From the NCBI GenBank assembly GCA_949825025.1, contig OX463778.1, forward strand, positions 52,392,364-52,456,363: a stretch of DNA of 64,000 bases. The letters are read 5' to 3'. A program made the position numbers and the translations under genes. Below, piece by piece: positions 24,871 through 36,269 of the stretch. Every line of letters starts with the position of its first letter. Position 1 is the stretch's first letter. This DNA comes from Siphlonurus alternatus (Eukaryota > Arthropoda > Insecta > Ephemeroptera > Siphlonuridae). The notes under the pieces are model-generated. The model was not told the DNA's origin. It made no database searches and worked only from the letters and a program-made list of their open reading frames with translations.

Positions 24871-25384
24871 CGTCATTTGTTGTTGTGTCTGGGGGATTTT
24901 GTTTACGTGGAAAAATCTCAGAGCTTTTGAATGTAAGGAAATTATCTGTCACTTTATAAAGCTTTATACTACAATGATGGACATTAGTAATGGTCACTAT
25001 ATATGGTAGTATTGTAAGGAGTTCGACAATAATGGTTCCTAATTTAGAGTTTCGACATCGTGTAATTGACCCTAGATTTTTTTTTTATACATAATTAACG
25101 CGTAAAATGTCAGCATTATAACATTAATATATACAGTAGAGTTGCCATATGATTGTATTGAGAATTTTTAATACAATCAGTGTAAGTGACTTTTACATTT
25201 TACAATGCCATGGCACTGTACTTGCTTCGAGTATGTGCTCGTGCTTCGAGTGTTGACGCTTGCATGTCCTTTACTGTGCTGCTGATACGGCTAGGATCGG
25301 TGCGTTATAGGCTTGATAGGTCTATATGCACTGCTCTGGCTAGTTCTGGCTGTGATTGTAGTGGCCCACACCATACAAGGGAAA

Positions 25385-25672
25385 TAGAGGCTTCAAGTCA
25401 GCTGATTTTTCGATGATCCCACCCGCTATACCAAACCTATGTAAAAAAAACGTGAATTCGTTTTTTCACCAAGAATAAGATTTTTCAGGGATAATTCCTT
25501 TACAGAACTTTGGTCCAAACTGAAAAATAAAGTAGATAATTCAAGATTTAGATTTTTTTACTTGATTTATAACCGAGAAAAGTTAAAAAAACACTTTGCT
25601 TCATTTTCAAGTGCAAGATGGACCTTAGCGACAAACAGTTGTGCAGCGAAAGCGCATCACTTGAAGCCTCCA
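25385..25672. mobile_element. Dispersed repeat with TAGAGRCTTCAAGT ends, copy 2
   Basis: The same element as 19652-19933 in direct orientation, with the right end ATCACTTGAAGCCTC. Scattered small indels show that neither copy preserves a reading frame. Confidence 0.75.
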
Positions 25673-25997
25673 TTCCGGGACAGTTCACCAATCCACCGCA
25701 CGAAATCAATCAATTTCTATTAAGTTACATGTTACTGGGCATACCCGTTGTGTGATGGATGGATGCTAAGTTATATTTTATAATTATCAACACCTTATTA
25801 CAGCTATTTTTTTAAATTTTAAATAAATTTTCTTTTAAAAAAATAATTCACTTTCCAAGTGATTTTTCATTCCTAAGCAGCTATTACTCACAGTCTGCGA
25901 ATCTGCATGCGTGTGGCCAACCAACCATCAAGAATTCGCACTTGACTTTCTTTGAACCTTGACTTTGTACGGTATAAACATCAGCAATAAAAATCAA

Positions 25998-26208
25998 GGT
26001 TTCTTTATACAGGTTAAGACACGCACGCATTTCGTGCGTCAATTTCGTTAAATTTCCAGGCCACATTGTACCGCGAAATTTCAAAAATAGCATTGCATGA
26101 TGGGCGCATTCAAAGTTTCGCGGCACGATGTGGCCAAAAATACTTGAACGTGATTGGCTTAGCCCTTTAACATTGGTCCAATCGGTGGCTTAACCTGTAT
26201 AAAGGAAC
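25998..26208. mobile_element. Foldback MITE, CTTTATACAGGTTAAG arms
   Basis: TTTCTTTATACAGGTTAAG pairs with CTTAACCTGTATAAAGGAAC. An inner pair, GGCCACATTGTACCGCGAAA and its inverse at about 26115-26140, extends the palindrome. Confidence 0.75.
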
Positions 26209-26485
26209 GTTGATAAAAATAATCAAACGACCAAATTTATTATCCTGTTTTAGCAAACATAAAACTACATCAAAATAATTTATAATTTAGATTTTTTTTT
26301 TATTTTCTCAGAGTCGAATCTTCATCATAAGCTTTAATATTCTAATTTACATCAAAATAATTTGTTTTTAAAATTAATATTCATCTCATGTTCTTTACTT
26401 TTTGTATATATAATAATTTAAATGATAAAGTACTACAATATTAAAATTGTAGTAACCTGAGAACATAATTAATTATTACAAGTGT

Positions 26486-26509
26486 TGACCTCTGACCTTG
26501 GGATGACCT
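26486..26509 (-). promoter_or_regulatory. Three nuclear-receptor half sites (DR1 + DR5)
   Basis: TGACCT-C-TGACCT-TGGGA-TGACCT: the reverse strand reads three AGGTCA half sites in direct orientation with spacers of 5 and 1. DR1 elements bind HNF4 or RXR/USP-type receptors. The cluster is 136-159 bases upstream of the ATG of the candidate first exon at 26645. Confidence 0.5.
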
Positions 26510-26644
26510 CCAGAAGGTTGTAATTCTAATTCCATTATTATTAACATCGGCAGGTTCAAAGCTTGCTATACATATTAACCTTGAGTTAAAGCGAGGCCGA
26601 GATCATTGCAGTTTGTATCGCTGTGCTTCAATAGTTTACTGGCA

Positions 26645-26695
26645 ATGGAAAAGATTTTCACACAGAAATATGTGCAAGTTAATCGAAAGGCACCA
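26645..26695 (+). CDS. Possible first coding exon of an unidentified gene
   Basis: An ATG at 26645 with A at -3 and G at +4 starts 17 codons (MEKIFTQKYVQVNRKAP) that end exactly at a GTAAGTAT donor. About 140 bases upstream lies a cluster of nuclear-receptor half sites (26486-26509). The stretch between is less AT-rich than its surroundings. No matching downstream exon was found in the window, so the gene is not named and the call may be wrong. Confidence 0.35.
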
Positions 26696-27037
26696 GTAAG
26701 TATTGAAGGTCCTCGAACCGTTTTAAGAGGAAATGAGAGTTATGAAAAATTATTTGATCTTTTTTTATCATAAGTTAATGATACTGCAATTTATATTTTT
26801 ATGATATGCTTCAACAACCGTGTGGCGCACATGTACAAAAAATATATAATAACAATAATCATGAACAGTGATGCCATGCAAAGAAATAGTAAGTTATAGA
26901 CTCTTCAAGTCATATAAATTTTATATGAACAAATAAGGAAGCGTATTTAATAAAAAGTATTTGTTGATAATTAGTGTAAATTTATCTCTTCCCGTGTTTT
27001 AAAAAAAAGTATAATTTAAGTTTCTAAAGAAAGTTAA

Positions 27038-27225
27038 TTAAGGGTAAGGTAACACGCCCAATGTTAAAAAAAAAAATCCCACACATGAAAATTATGAACA
27101 AAAATAAAAATTTTAGTTATAGCTAAAATATCAGGTATTATAAATTCGTAATTTGTATACCTGATATTTTAACTATAACTGATAGGGGATGTAAATAGAG
27201 GAGATCATTTTAATTTTTTTTTTCC
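27038..27225. mobile_element. GGGTAAGGTAAC family, copy B (truncated)
   Basis: Begins TTAAGGGTAAGGTAACACGC; the palindrome is shortened at the centre and the right terminus is missing after CATTTTAATTTT. It carries the CACGCCCAATG variant shared with the copy at 52197. Confidence 0.75.
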
Positions 27226-28689
27226 CATAAATATAACTTTCATTTTATTCATATAAGACATTTTTAAAAACTGCATGTTAAAAATAATCATTATATGAGT
27301 TAGCATGATAATTTCCATGTCAACTTTGTTTTTTGTAACAAAAAGTGTCCCTCGGTTCGACTCCAGTTAGCAATGTGAGAAAGAAGTGCTTCCATGTGGC
27401 GGCAAGTGCAACAACGTGATCATATCAGCATAACGGCACCATATGTTACTGTGACTTCCTTGAGACCAGCAGCCACTCCAGTCTGTCAATAAGTTTGTAA
27501 TGTCCTCAACTTTTCACATTTTTGATCCTTTTAAAAAGACTTCATTTGTATTATTTTAATTCTGCTGAGATCACGAGAAAGGAGTATAAAGATTAAGATA
27601 TTTTTAACAATCGCAATAATTCAATACAGTCAAGTCTATTTTGGTAAAATGTATCTCAATGCCTCAAGTAAATGAACTAGAGGATTTCCCAACATGCCCC
27701 ACCAAGATGATTATATTTTATTTATTTTATAATTTCCTCGTATTGCATCACAACAACAAACTTGAGGCCTGTTTTCCGATATAACAAACTATATAAACTA
27801 TAGTGACTATAACTACTGAGACTTATTATATTTGCAGCTACAACGTCGAAATAATAATTTTTAGAAACTAATCATTTGCTTATTTTGAAAGATTTTGATA
27901 TTTACTTTAGAAACCAAATCACTAAATCTAATAAAAATAATTTTATCGATATATTTCGCCAAATTATTGTATAACCAATTATTTATAAATAGATTAAATA
28001 TTAAAATTTAATTTAAGAGTTTATTAATATTTAATCAAATATCAATAAAAAAATATTTAGAAAAAATAAGGTTTTATAAAATTTAACTTGTTCAAATTAA
28101 TTTAAAAATTAAGTAAATTTATCACGATAAATCTTACAAATTTAATACGGAAAAACAACCCCAAGTCATTGTCCTTAGTCCTCACGATAAAATTGGATCA
28201 TTTACATCATCGAAACGAACACCCATCACGTATATATATATCAGTTCCACTTGGTCACTCAGTCATATTAGAGAGAAATAATAACGGAGGCGGAGCCATA
28301 TGTAAAGTTGCGTGCAATGTGTAACGGCACATAAAACATATTACATATCCATATAATTTTCAGACTGACCTATCATCCGTTGTAAAAATATTTCGTCATA
28401 ACTTCTCTACTTTTTTTTTTTTAATTTAACTTAAATTGCACTCATTGAAAGCACTATATCATTATTGTTTAACTTTAATAGCGGTAAATATTATAAAATT
28501 TTAATACTGTTATATCGGGGTCTTTTATTGACATACATTTCTCAGTTTAATTATTAATAAATTGTCTATAAAAACATTTAATTGTAGATTAAATTATTCA
28601 TATTACTTCCTTTGGAATTTTATAATTTATAATTATATATGTTATTACAGGTAATAATAAGTATTAATTACAACTTGAATATTTATTAT
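27226..28689. other. AT-rich, no gene
   Basis: Less AT-rich around 27340-27500 (CGGTTCGACTCCAGTTAGCA, reminiscent of a B box but without a tRNA fold); nothing else was recognised. Confidence 0.45.
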
Positions 28690-28732
28690 GCTGTAAAGCC
28701 AACGATCGAAATAAAAATTTGAATTTGAATAT
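28690..28732 (+). mobile_element. LINE 3' tail remnant
   Basis: GATCGAAATAAAAATTTGAA and TTTGAAT match only the last 30-40 bases of the same family, preceded by CTGTAAAGCC. It is either a related LINE or a very short copy. Confidence 0.45.
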
Positions 28733-28897
28733 GAAATGTTATTGACTAGTCTCATATAAATAAATCCACCATGACTTAATGAATTCAGAGTTTAGGCAGC
28801 TAGCTAATTTTGTAGTAGTTCTAAAATAAAAAAACAAATAAAACATTCATGAATAATAATGATATTAACTTATAGAATTTATAGAGATGAATTATTA

Positions 28898-29250
28898 TTA
28901 AGGGTAAGGTAACGCCACCAATGTTAAAAGAAATCCCTTACACAAAAATTCTGAAAAAAATTTAAAATGTTCTCCTCTACACCCCCTATCAGTAGCTAAA
29001 ATATCAGGTATACAAATACGATCTAGTTTTTGAGTTATTAATTTTTAATGTTGACTAATTTAACATGGGATTTATTTCTCCATGTTAAATTATAGAAATT
29101 TAAAAATTCATAACTCAAAAACTAGATCGTATTTGTGTACCTGATATTTTAACTACTGTTAGGGGGTGTAGAGGAGAACATTTTAATTTTTTTTCAGAAT
29201 TTTTGTGTGAGGGATTTTTTTTAACATTGGTGGCGTTATCTTACCCTTAA
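28898..29250. mobile_element. GGGTAAGGTAACG family, copy C
   Basis: TTAA at 28898-28901 and 29247-29250; the same arms as copy A (GCCACCAATG variant). Confidence 0.87.
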
Positions 29251-30060
29251 TTTCCTCTGCTCTCATCAAAGTAAAGATTTTCTCACGTGCATGCTTTAAT
29301 CAATGAAAATCAATTAAGATTTTTGGAAACGTGTAATTTATAAAGCTGTTATCAACTGTACAACTTCATTGCCTAACATTTTTATAATAATGTTTTTAGT
29401 AAAGTAATCGTTCACAAGTTATTTTATTATGATTAATTTGCTAATACATTTTACTATAAAAAAAGATTGTAAATAAAATTTACAGAACTTGCATCATATT
29501 GTTGGCATCACATGACAAAAACTGGCAAGATTAATATTTAATTAAAATTTCAATAGTTTCATGTATTGTATATTTTGTATAACGTATATATAGTAATTGT
29601 ATTTTATATTATATGTATTCCGAATCATCTACATCAAATTGATTTACAATATCAAATTATTGTCATATTTGAGCTCCATTTACTATAAATATGTAATTTT
29701 ATTTTGTAATTAAAATTGATGATGAACTTGATTTTTTCCCGATAAAAAGTTTTTTATGTAGTATGTCTGTTGAACACATTTCATACTCGCAAGACGATTC
29801 CCAAGCAAACCTCAATCTTATAGCAGACAGTTTCAGGTTACTAGCAGATTTGCTACAAATTTTGTCAGGTCTCGTTATTTGCCTGGTTTGTGGTCACCTG
29901 ACTAGCCCCCAATGACTCACATGCCAACAATACGTCCTCTCCCTGTCGTCTCCAGGAACCAGACTCCCGTCTGTAGCCCGCGGGAACTTTTACAGCTGGA
30001 AATCTTCCAGACAACCGCATAAGCAGAACCAGGAAAATATCACATTATATAAAATCATTT
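29251..30060. other. AT-rich, no gene
   Basis: A GC-richer block at 29890-30020 (TCCAGGAACCAGACTCCCGT) shows no reading frame or splice site that I can defend. Confidence 0.45.
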
Positions 30061-30611
30061 GGGGGGCATTCATAAAGCACTTTAACCCCCACTTTAGCCT
30101 CAATTTTTATCCTTGGTGCTAAACATGGTGCTAAACCAAGGGTTAAGGGTAAGGTAACGTCACCAATGTTAAAAAAAATCCCTCTCACAAAAATTCTGAA
30201 AAAAATTTAAAATGTTCTCCTCTATACCCCCTATCAGTAGCTAAAATATCAGGTATACAAATACGATCTAGTTTTTGAGTTATAAATTTTTAAAGTTGAC
30301 TACTTTAACATGGAGAAATGAAACTCCCGTGTTAAATTGGTCAACTTTAAAAATTCATAACTCAAAAACTAGACCGTATTTGTATACCTGATATTTAAGC
30401 TACTGATAGGGGGTGTAGAGGAGAACATTTTAAATTTTTTTCAGAATTTTTTTGAGAGGGATTTTTTTTAACATTGGTGGCGTTACCTTACCCTTAACCA
30501 TGTTAAGCTCAGGGGTTAACCATGTTAAGCTCATAGTTTAGCACCATGTTTAGCACCAGGGATAAAAATCGAGGCTAAAGTGGGGGTGAAAGTGATTTGT
30601 GAATGCCCCCC
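30061..30611. mobile_element. Foldback MITE (GGGGGCATTCACAAA ends) split by copy D
   Basis: The outer arms GGGGGGCATTCATAAAGCAC and, inverted, GGGGGGCATTCACAAATCAC continue as CCCCCACTTTAGCCTC and GGTGCTAAACATGGTGCTAA. The element is interrupted at TTAA by the MITE at 30143-30497. The GGCATTCACAAA end links it to 1075-1217. Confidence 0.83.
30143..30497. mobile_element. GGGTAAGGTAACG family, copy D (nested)
   Basis: TTAA at 30143-30146 and 30494-30497; the body is 347 bases with arms like copies A and C. It is inserted in the inner part of the foldback at 30061-30611 and is therefore younger than it. Confidence 0.88.
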
Positions 30612-30636
30612 ATATTGAATATCGATATTTTTATTT

Positions 30637-31014
30637 TTGTGGAATTTAATAATATATTTCAATAAAACATACACTTTTTCAGACTTTTCACCTTATATAG
30701 GAAAGCTCAAAAGTTATACCTGTGTCTATTACAGTCATGCAGCTCTGAGAGGTGTAGGTTTGATTTTTTTATGGAGATATAAAAGCACCCAGTATAGAGT
30801 AATCTCGAACAACATCCAAGTTTGTCATGGTAAAATAGACGGAGTGAAAATGTCCACAAACAGAGCCGGAGTAACGTTCGTGTTGTCCAGAGATGTAGCC
30901 TCAAATCAGCAAAAATTATATCCAATAAAAGTAAACAATTATTACATGTTTGAGTGCACACTGAAGCTCTGCTATATTATTTATTACATAAAAACCATGG
31001 AGCGTGAAATTTAA
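30637..31014 (+). CDS. ORF of 125 codons, unidentified
   Basis: This is one of the longest ORFs in the window that is not made of simple repeat or a named gene. It begins just after the foldback element ending at 30611. The middle (around YSHAALRGVG and HGKIDGVKMS) is GC-richer, while both ends are AT-rich and low in complexity. An ORF of this size can arise by chance in 64 kb, and the opposite strand is open for 84 codons. It could be a decayed gene or element piece; no family was recognised. Confidence 0.2.
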   Translation: MWNLIIYFNKTYTFSDFSPYIGKLKSYTCVYYSHAALRGVGLIFLWRYKSTQYRVISNNIQVCHGKIDGVKMSTNRAGVTFVLSRDVASNQQKLYPIKVNNYYMFECTLKLCYIIYYIKTMEREI

Positions 31015-31757
31015 AAAATTTCATTCGATTGAGTGCTAAAAACTTACACCAACACTTTTGCTTATTTGGTGGAACATTAATTTAATTTAATTTTGTTAAT
31101 TTACTGTAAAAATTTCACTATTCATGTAGATGATATTTACGTTTTTAGAACCAATTAGTGAAACACAGCGATCACCCCGCAATGTTTCATTTTTATTGAA
31201 CAAGGGTGTACCTCAGTAAGTTACGTATGTGCAGGATGTAAAATTGTTGACTTGCAACAATGAAAAACACCACACATGATATCACATGATCAACAATGTT
31301 ATAATTACAAGTAATTAAAAAAAAATATATATTTTTAGTCCCGTGTGAAAGAATTAATCTACAATTGTTGTACAGTAAAATTATAATACAAATTCATGAA
31401 GCTTTATAATTATGTGAATTAATTTTCTCCTATCTTGAATAAGTTTCATCAACATTTAATATTCTCACATTAATATTTATAACACAATTTTATCTTATTA
31501 GTAATACTTGACTGACACAGCCATACCAAAATAAAAATGTTTGACAAAGTACACATCAATTTGAGACCACCATGCAGGTGCGAAACCAGACAATAGAGGT
31601 AAGCTATTTTTGTTTAACTCTAAGCGCAGGACCTTCTTATTTACACCGATGTCGATGTAATAATTAAATATCTGGCATGCCCTAAAAGTTGACAATAATA
31701 AATAATAACAGAACAAAATTCAACCCAAATAATTGTCTGCTTTCGCGTCTCTTAATT

Positions 31758-31956
31758 GGGGCTATCGCACACATAATCGTATGATTTCGCATCGTATGAT
31801 AACAAAATTAAGAACCTATGCGATCAGGTGTACGCGCGCACAGCTTCGTATCGCAGCGCATGACATCCTAAGTTCCTCATTTAGAAGTGGTTCTAAATTT
31901 TTATCACATACGAATTAAGTCATATGATGCGAAATGAAGGCAGTGTGCGACCACCC
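31758..31956. mobile_element. MITE with GGGGCTATCGCACAC ends
   Basis: GGGGCTATCGCACAC and inverted GGGTGGTCGCACAC frame about 200 bases with internal inverted pieces (ATCGTATGATTTCGCATCGT, TCATATGATGCGAAAT). The 61-codon ORF across it is a by-product. Confidence 0.6.
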
Positions 31957-32404
31957 TAGTCACGACGATCATCTAATATTTAACATATTATTATATTAAT
32001 TCTTTTAGTATATGACTCTTTGTCTGCGATTTAGAGTAAATAATCTAAGTTGACATAACTCTGACTCCCGATGACCTGCTGTCCCGTTATAACCGGTGCC
32101 CCACGTGACCTCACAAACGTGCACCACCTACCCCTTTCGTGATCTTTGAGCAACGTGATTTTCAATTTAAAGAGAACAGGAAAATAGGCTACAATATTGT
32201 AAGCGATCGAATCTACAACTCTCCATTAGACAAATGAATGGTTAATTAATTTGATATTTTTATTATAATAATTATATTTAAACAAAGCAGTATAAATTAG
32301 TTTTAAGTTATCCTGATAAGACTTGTGTTAAAAAATTATAAATAATTACAATGGACAACGTATTATACATAATTATGTGTTTCAATTAATTACATTTAGA
32401 AAAG

Positions 32405-32505
32405 CTAATTTTAATTAGAATTAAGTATGTTACACATATTTTATGTAATAATTGACGTGATCCATGCTGTACAGCCTATGATCGAAATAAAAATTTGAAT
32501 TTGAA
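32405..32505 (+). mobile_element. LINE 3' tail, strongly truncated copy
   Basis: About 100 bases matching the last part of the LINE tails at 17247 and 35330, including CATGCTGTACAGCCTATGAT and the TTTGAA end. Confidence 0.7.
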
Positions 32506-33127
32506 AATAATTATTTTATTATAAATATGGATACAGCCCTATATTTTCTTATTGCATTTATTTGGTGTCTCCCTGACTGGGGTATAACATTATATTATGA
32601 CATATCATATTCACGTTAAAGTTCTGTATTATTCTTACGGGGCATGATGATTAACAAGGCCGCAAAGGGAAATTTTCCAAGGCGACGAGTGTACACAGAA
32701 CGAGGTGTAAAAAAATATAAAGTAATTGTCATGACTGTCGGGTCATGCACTTTGCTCACGCTTCGCCAACATGAGGAGTGATTTGCCGTGTCGATATGTC
32801 TGCAACTCGGATCTCAATTATGATAGGACGGGATGACGGTACATTCTAGGTTGTATTTCAGAATCCTGGCACGGTCGCTAAAGAATTTTGTTAGGGTAGC
32901 AACTTTAGACCCCGTTATAATCTTTTATTATTATGTTTATCACTATACCATCAACACAACTTTACAAAAATCAGGTAAAAAAATACCTGCAAAATTCTTA
33001 ACATTTTTGTACATTTTTTTTATATATAATAAAAGTTATAACTTAATTATAGCTGTAAGCTTAAAACTAATTATTTTAATTTTGTGAGATCATGACCAGG
33101 TTATTTTTTTAAATTAATAAAATAATA

Positions 33128-33910
33128 TACCTATATATAATATTATGGTAAGCGGAAAAAAAACACTCGGAAAAAAAACCCTTGTATTAAAAAACCCTTG
33201 AAAAAAAACCCTAGGAAAAAAAACCCTTGGGGATAAAAAACCCACGGAAAAAAAACCCTTCGCTGAAGGAGCAGCCCCAAGGAGCATTCGTGGCGTAGTA
33301 GCGCGGTAGCGAGGTTTCACGTTTTTTTTTTCCTATTTTGACAGATTATCATTATAATGTTCCAATAATATATATTACATAAGATATCATATATCTGATT
33401 AGTCTCATTAGTCGATGTTAATAATAATTATTGAATCACTTAACCTATAAGATATTATAATTTTCAAATGTTCATTTTATGTCTATATGTTATATATTAA
33501 TAATACGAGTAGGACGACGACTTTTTTTGTTTTATTACTTTTTTATTTTAATTATTTTATATCCAATATATAATATTCGAAGTTAGAAAAAATATGTTTT
33601 TAAAATAATTTTTAACTAAAAACACAGTTGGAAATTGGAATTACTATACAGATAATAGTTAACTTCCACAACATCGCCGCGTAGACTTCTACATTTTGAT
33701 GAGCTCCCCACACCGTGAAACCTCGCTACCGCGCTACTATGCCACGAGCCACGAATGCTCCTTGGGGCTGCTCCTTCAGCGAAGGTTTTTTTTTCCGTGT
33801 TTTTTTTTTATCCCCGAGGGTTTTTTTTCCTAGGGTTTTTTTTCAAGGGTTTTTTAATACAAGGGTTTTTTTTCCGAGGGTTTTTTTTCCGCGATTCAAT
33901 ATTATATAGG
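33128..33910. repeat. Inverted pair of G3T8-type tandem arrays
   Basis: The arms at 33128-33322 and 33711-33910 are inverted copies about 95% alike. Each has a unique head (GTGAAACCTCGCTACCGCGC, CTCCTTGGGGCTGCTCCTTC) and a degenerate array of GGG-T8-CC units (AGGGTTTTTTTTCC). The heads face inward around a 390-base AT-rich spacer; the arrays face outward and end at TATATAGG/CCTATATA. The ORFs repeating PRVFF are products of the array. Confidence 0.8.
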
Positions 33911-35035
33911 TTGTAGGTTTTATTTTTACAATTTTAAGTTGTATGAAATTTACGGAACTTTTCGTTCCATCAAAACAATAAATAAAGCAATATTATGTCA
34001 ATACAAACACAAAGTTGGACACAACATTTCGTTTGTTTAAGTGTAAAATAACAATTGTCATGGGATATCCATCCCTTATCCAAATTTCAGATAGTAAATA
34101 TAAATGTTGGTTTCCAAAATTTAAATTTATTTTTTTATAATGAGCTAATAAGTAAATTTTATCCACTTGTAACATAATAAAGAATATAATTATATCTACA
34201 AATAAACATAATTTTTATAATTGTAAATACGGTCATTAAAAAAATAAATTATAATTCTGAAGAACTGTTTTCTGAGCTGATGGTCCCTTCGAAGTTGCCG
34301 CCAGCCAAAATAGCATGACAAAACAGGAAAGATGATTAAAATAAAGTTAAAAATATAATTATTTTGATTTCAGAAGTTTATCACCCAGTTTATATCCCTG
34401 ACGAATATTCTAAAACCTCCAAACTTTGCATGACCTCTCAGAGGAAACCCTCGCTCGACTCTAATTAATGCGATTACCTCCCCCATCTACAAAATCCTAC
34501 GTGCGTTTTATCAACTAAGCCTCTTTCTACCACAACACCCACCTTCGCGGAGAACCAAACTGACGCCCCCGCGACCCTCCACTGTTACCAAGGTGACTCC
34601 ACCCCCGTACATGAGCACCAAACAGGCAGCACGCGTGCGAAACCGATCAAATTATCAAACAAGCAAATTAATCAGGTTTGTTTGTTCAAATATCATTATA
34701 TATGAAATTGTTAAATTTTTACTAGCATATAAAAATTAATATATTTAAAAAACAATAAATTAAAATTTAATTAAACTATAATTATTGCTTTGGAAATGTT
34801 GTTTTTATGTGTGGCAACAAAGCGAATTTGATTTGGTATGTTTGCAATTAATTTACGATATTTAAAGCTGAAGAGAGTTTATTAATTTGCAGCATGTGAT
34901 GTAAAGATCTGTTATACTAACCTTCCCAGCCCTTCAAAGTACAATTAATGTTTTTTTTATTAACATTTCAAAATTAACATTTTGTGTCCAGTGTCCAGCT
35001 ATATTTTTTTATATAAGATAATTAAAACTAATTTC
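33911..35035. other. No gene supported
   Basis: 34270-34640 is clearly less AT-rich and includes GTTACCAAGGTGAC (X-box-like, 34585-34598). It may be regulatory DNA upstream of the exons at 35036 and 35670. Confidence 0.4.
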
Positions 35036-35152
35036 AGCTCTCCACGAATGCGAGTCCTGGCATCAGACTGGAGAGACATTTTCCACTCAACTGCACCTCA
35101 CTGGACCCTTCAAAGACGAACAAAGATCCATCGATGACGTGAACAACATCAA
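35036..35152 (+). CDS. Possible exon, frame undetermined
   Basis: A TTTCAG acceptor at about 35036 precedes about 115 bases of GC-richer sequence that is open in all three plus-strand frames. One frame gives a peptide starting LSTNASPGIRLERHFPL that stops at a TGA near 35140. Another runs on through DDVNNIKATS. No strong donor follows. It could be an upstream exon of the gene ending at 35823, an alternative terminal exon, or a relic. The base composition and acceptor are seen; the rest is inference. Confidence 0.3.
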
Positions 35153-35329
35153 AGCGACAAGTTTTTGTTATTTTTTTAAAGTTATTATTGGCCGTACACT
35201 AACATAGCGACATAACAAATAAAAGTGATCGTACCTTATATTTAATGAAAAATATGCTGCATTATATACTTTGTATAAAGTGATAACATTTTAATTAAAA
35301 AATAAGTGCATATATGGCACGTACGTAAT

Positions 35330-35600
35330 ACAGACTCGGTCACTATTAATTGAATTTAAAAGTTATGTGTTAAATATATTATGGTGCTAATGTGATGTTT
35401 AAAAGGACACAATTTTAATTATTGTATTAATTTTATAGATCATATATATTTTAAATATTGTTTGGGTATATATGTGTTTAAATTTATTAAATTTAGGCTA
35501 TAATTTTAATTAGAATTAAGTATGTTACATATTTAATGTAATAATTGATGTGATCCATGCTGTACAGCCTATGATCGAAATAAAAATTTGAATTTGAATT
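35330..35600 (+). mobile_element. LINE 3' tail, second copy
   Basis: The same 3' segment as 17247-17732 on the plus strand, ending AAAATTTGAATTTGAATT. It may extend 5' to about 35180. It sits just upstream of the exon at 35670. Confidence 0.75.
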
Positions 35601-35669
35601 ATTATTCGATTACCCTATGGCAACCTTCACATAGGAAAGGTGCACGACCTTAATCTCTTCTCTTTTCAG

Positions 35670-35823
35670 AGATTCTCGGACGGAGGACCTCACGAGGGAG
35701 GACATGGAGTGCTTGAAGAGGGCGCGGCAGTTTCTGCAGACAACCATCATCAACCAGAACCGAGAGACCTTCAGCAAAAGAACAAGCGCACCAGGGACAA
35801 GATCGAGCCTTGGTGGACGATGA
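35670..35823 (+). CDS. Terminal coding exon of an unidentified gene
   Basis: A pyrimidine-rich stretch ending TCTTTTCAG at 35669 is followed by 50 codons to TGA (35821-35823); the first base completes a split codon. The peptide begins DSRTEDLTREDMECLKRARQ, a charged, probably helical segment, and ends with a Ser/Gly/Arg-rich tail (APGTRSSLGGR). Third codon positions are mostly G or C, unlike the surrounding DNA and like the exons of LSM10 and NT5DC1. That is the main reason to call it coding. A second plus-strand frame is also open here. The product was not recognised. A LINE 3' tail ends 70 bases upstream, inside the presumed intron. Confidence 0.6.
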
Positions 35824-35946
35824 GAGCGAGTAGGACCAGAGATTTTGTAGCGTACAATCACTACGTTCACATGACATATCCGTTGACGACGCCTCATAAG
35901 AATAACATTAACGAATAAGTATTAAACACATTCATATGAACGTATT

Positions 35947-36269
35947 AATGAAGTATTGTCCTCAATTTTTTTTATTGCAGAAATGGATAGAGGGTGAAAA
36001 GTTATGCTACCCTGATTTTTTTCAGATTTTTTAGAGACCGGGAAGTATTTTTAAAAAATTATTGAAAGTTCTTTTTGTGACGTCACGAGACGCCGCTCCT
36101 TAAGAAAAAGATAGGACTTGACGCCGCGTGACGTCACAAATAGGACTTTCAATAATTTTTTAAAAATAGTTCCAGGTCTCAAAAAAATTTGAAAAAAATC
36201 AGGGTAGCATAACTTTGCACCCTCTATCCATTTCTGCAATAAAAAAAAAATTGAGGACAATACTCCATT
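35947..36269. mobile_element. GATAGAGGG-family foldback, empty-site copy
   Basis: This is the same element as 12999-13630 but uninterrupted: CGCCGCTCC-TTAA-GAAAAAGATAGG reads straight through at 36091-36113. The arms carry TGACGTCA on both sides. It lies about 120 bases downstream of the unidentified terminal exon, so it may be in that gene's 3' flank. Confidence 0.88.

Noticed and set aside
33114..33909. Two ORFs with repeated PRVFF units as a possible structural protein
   Set aside because: They lie on opposite strands within inverted copies of a G3T8 tandem array; the repeat explains the peptide.
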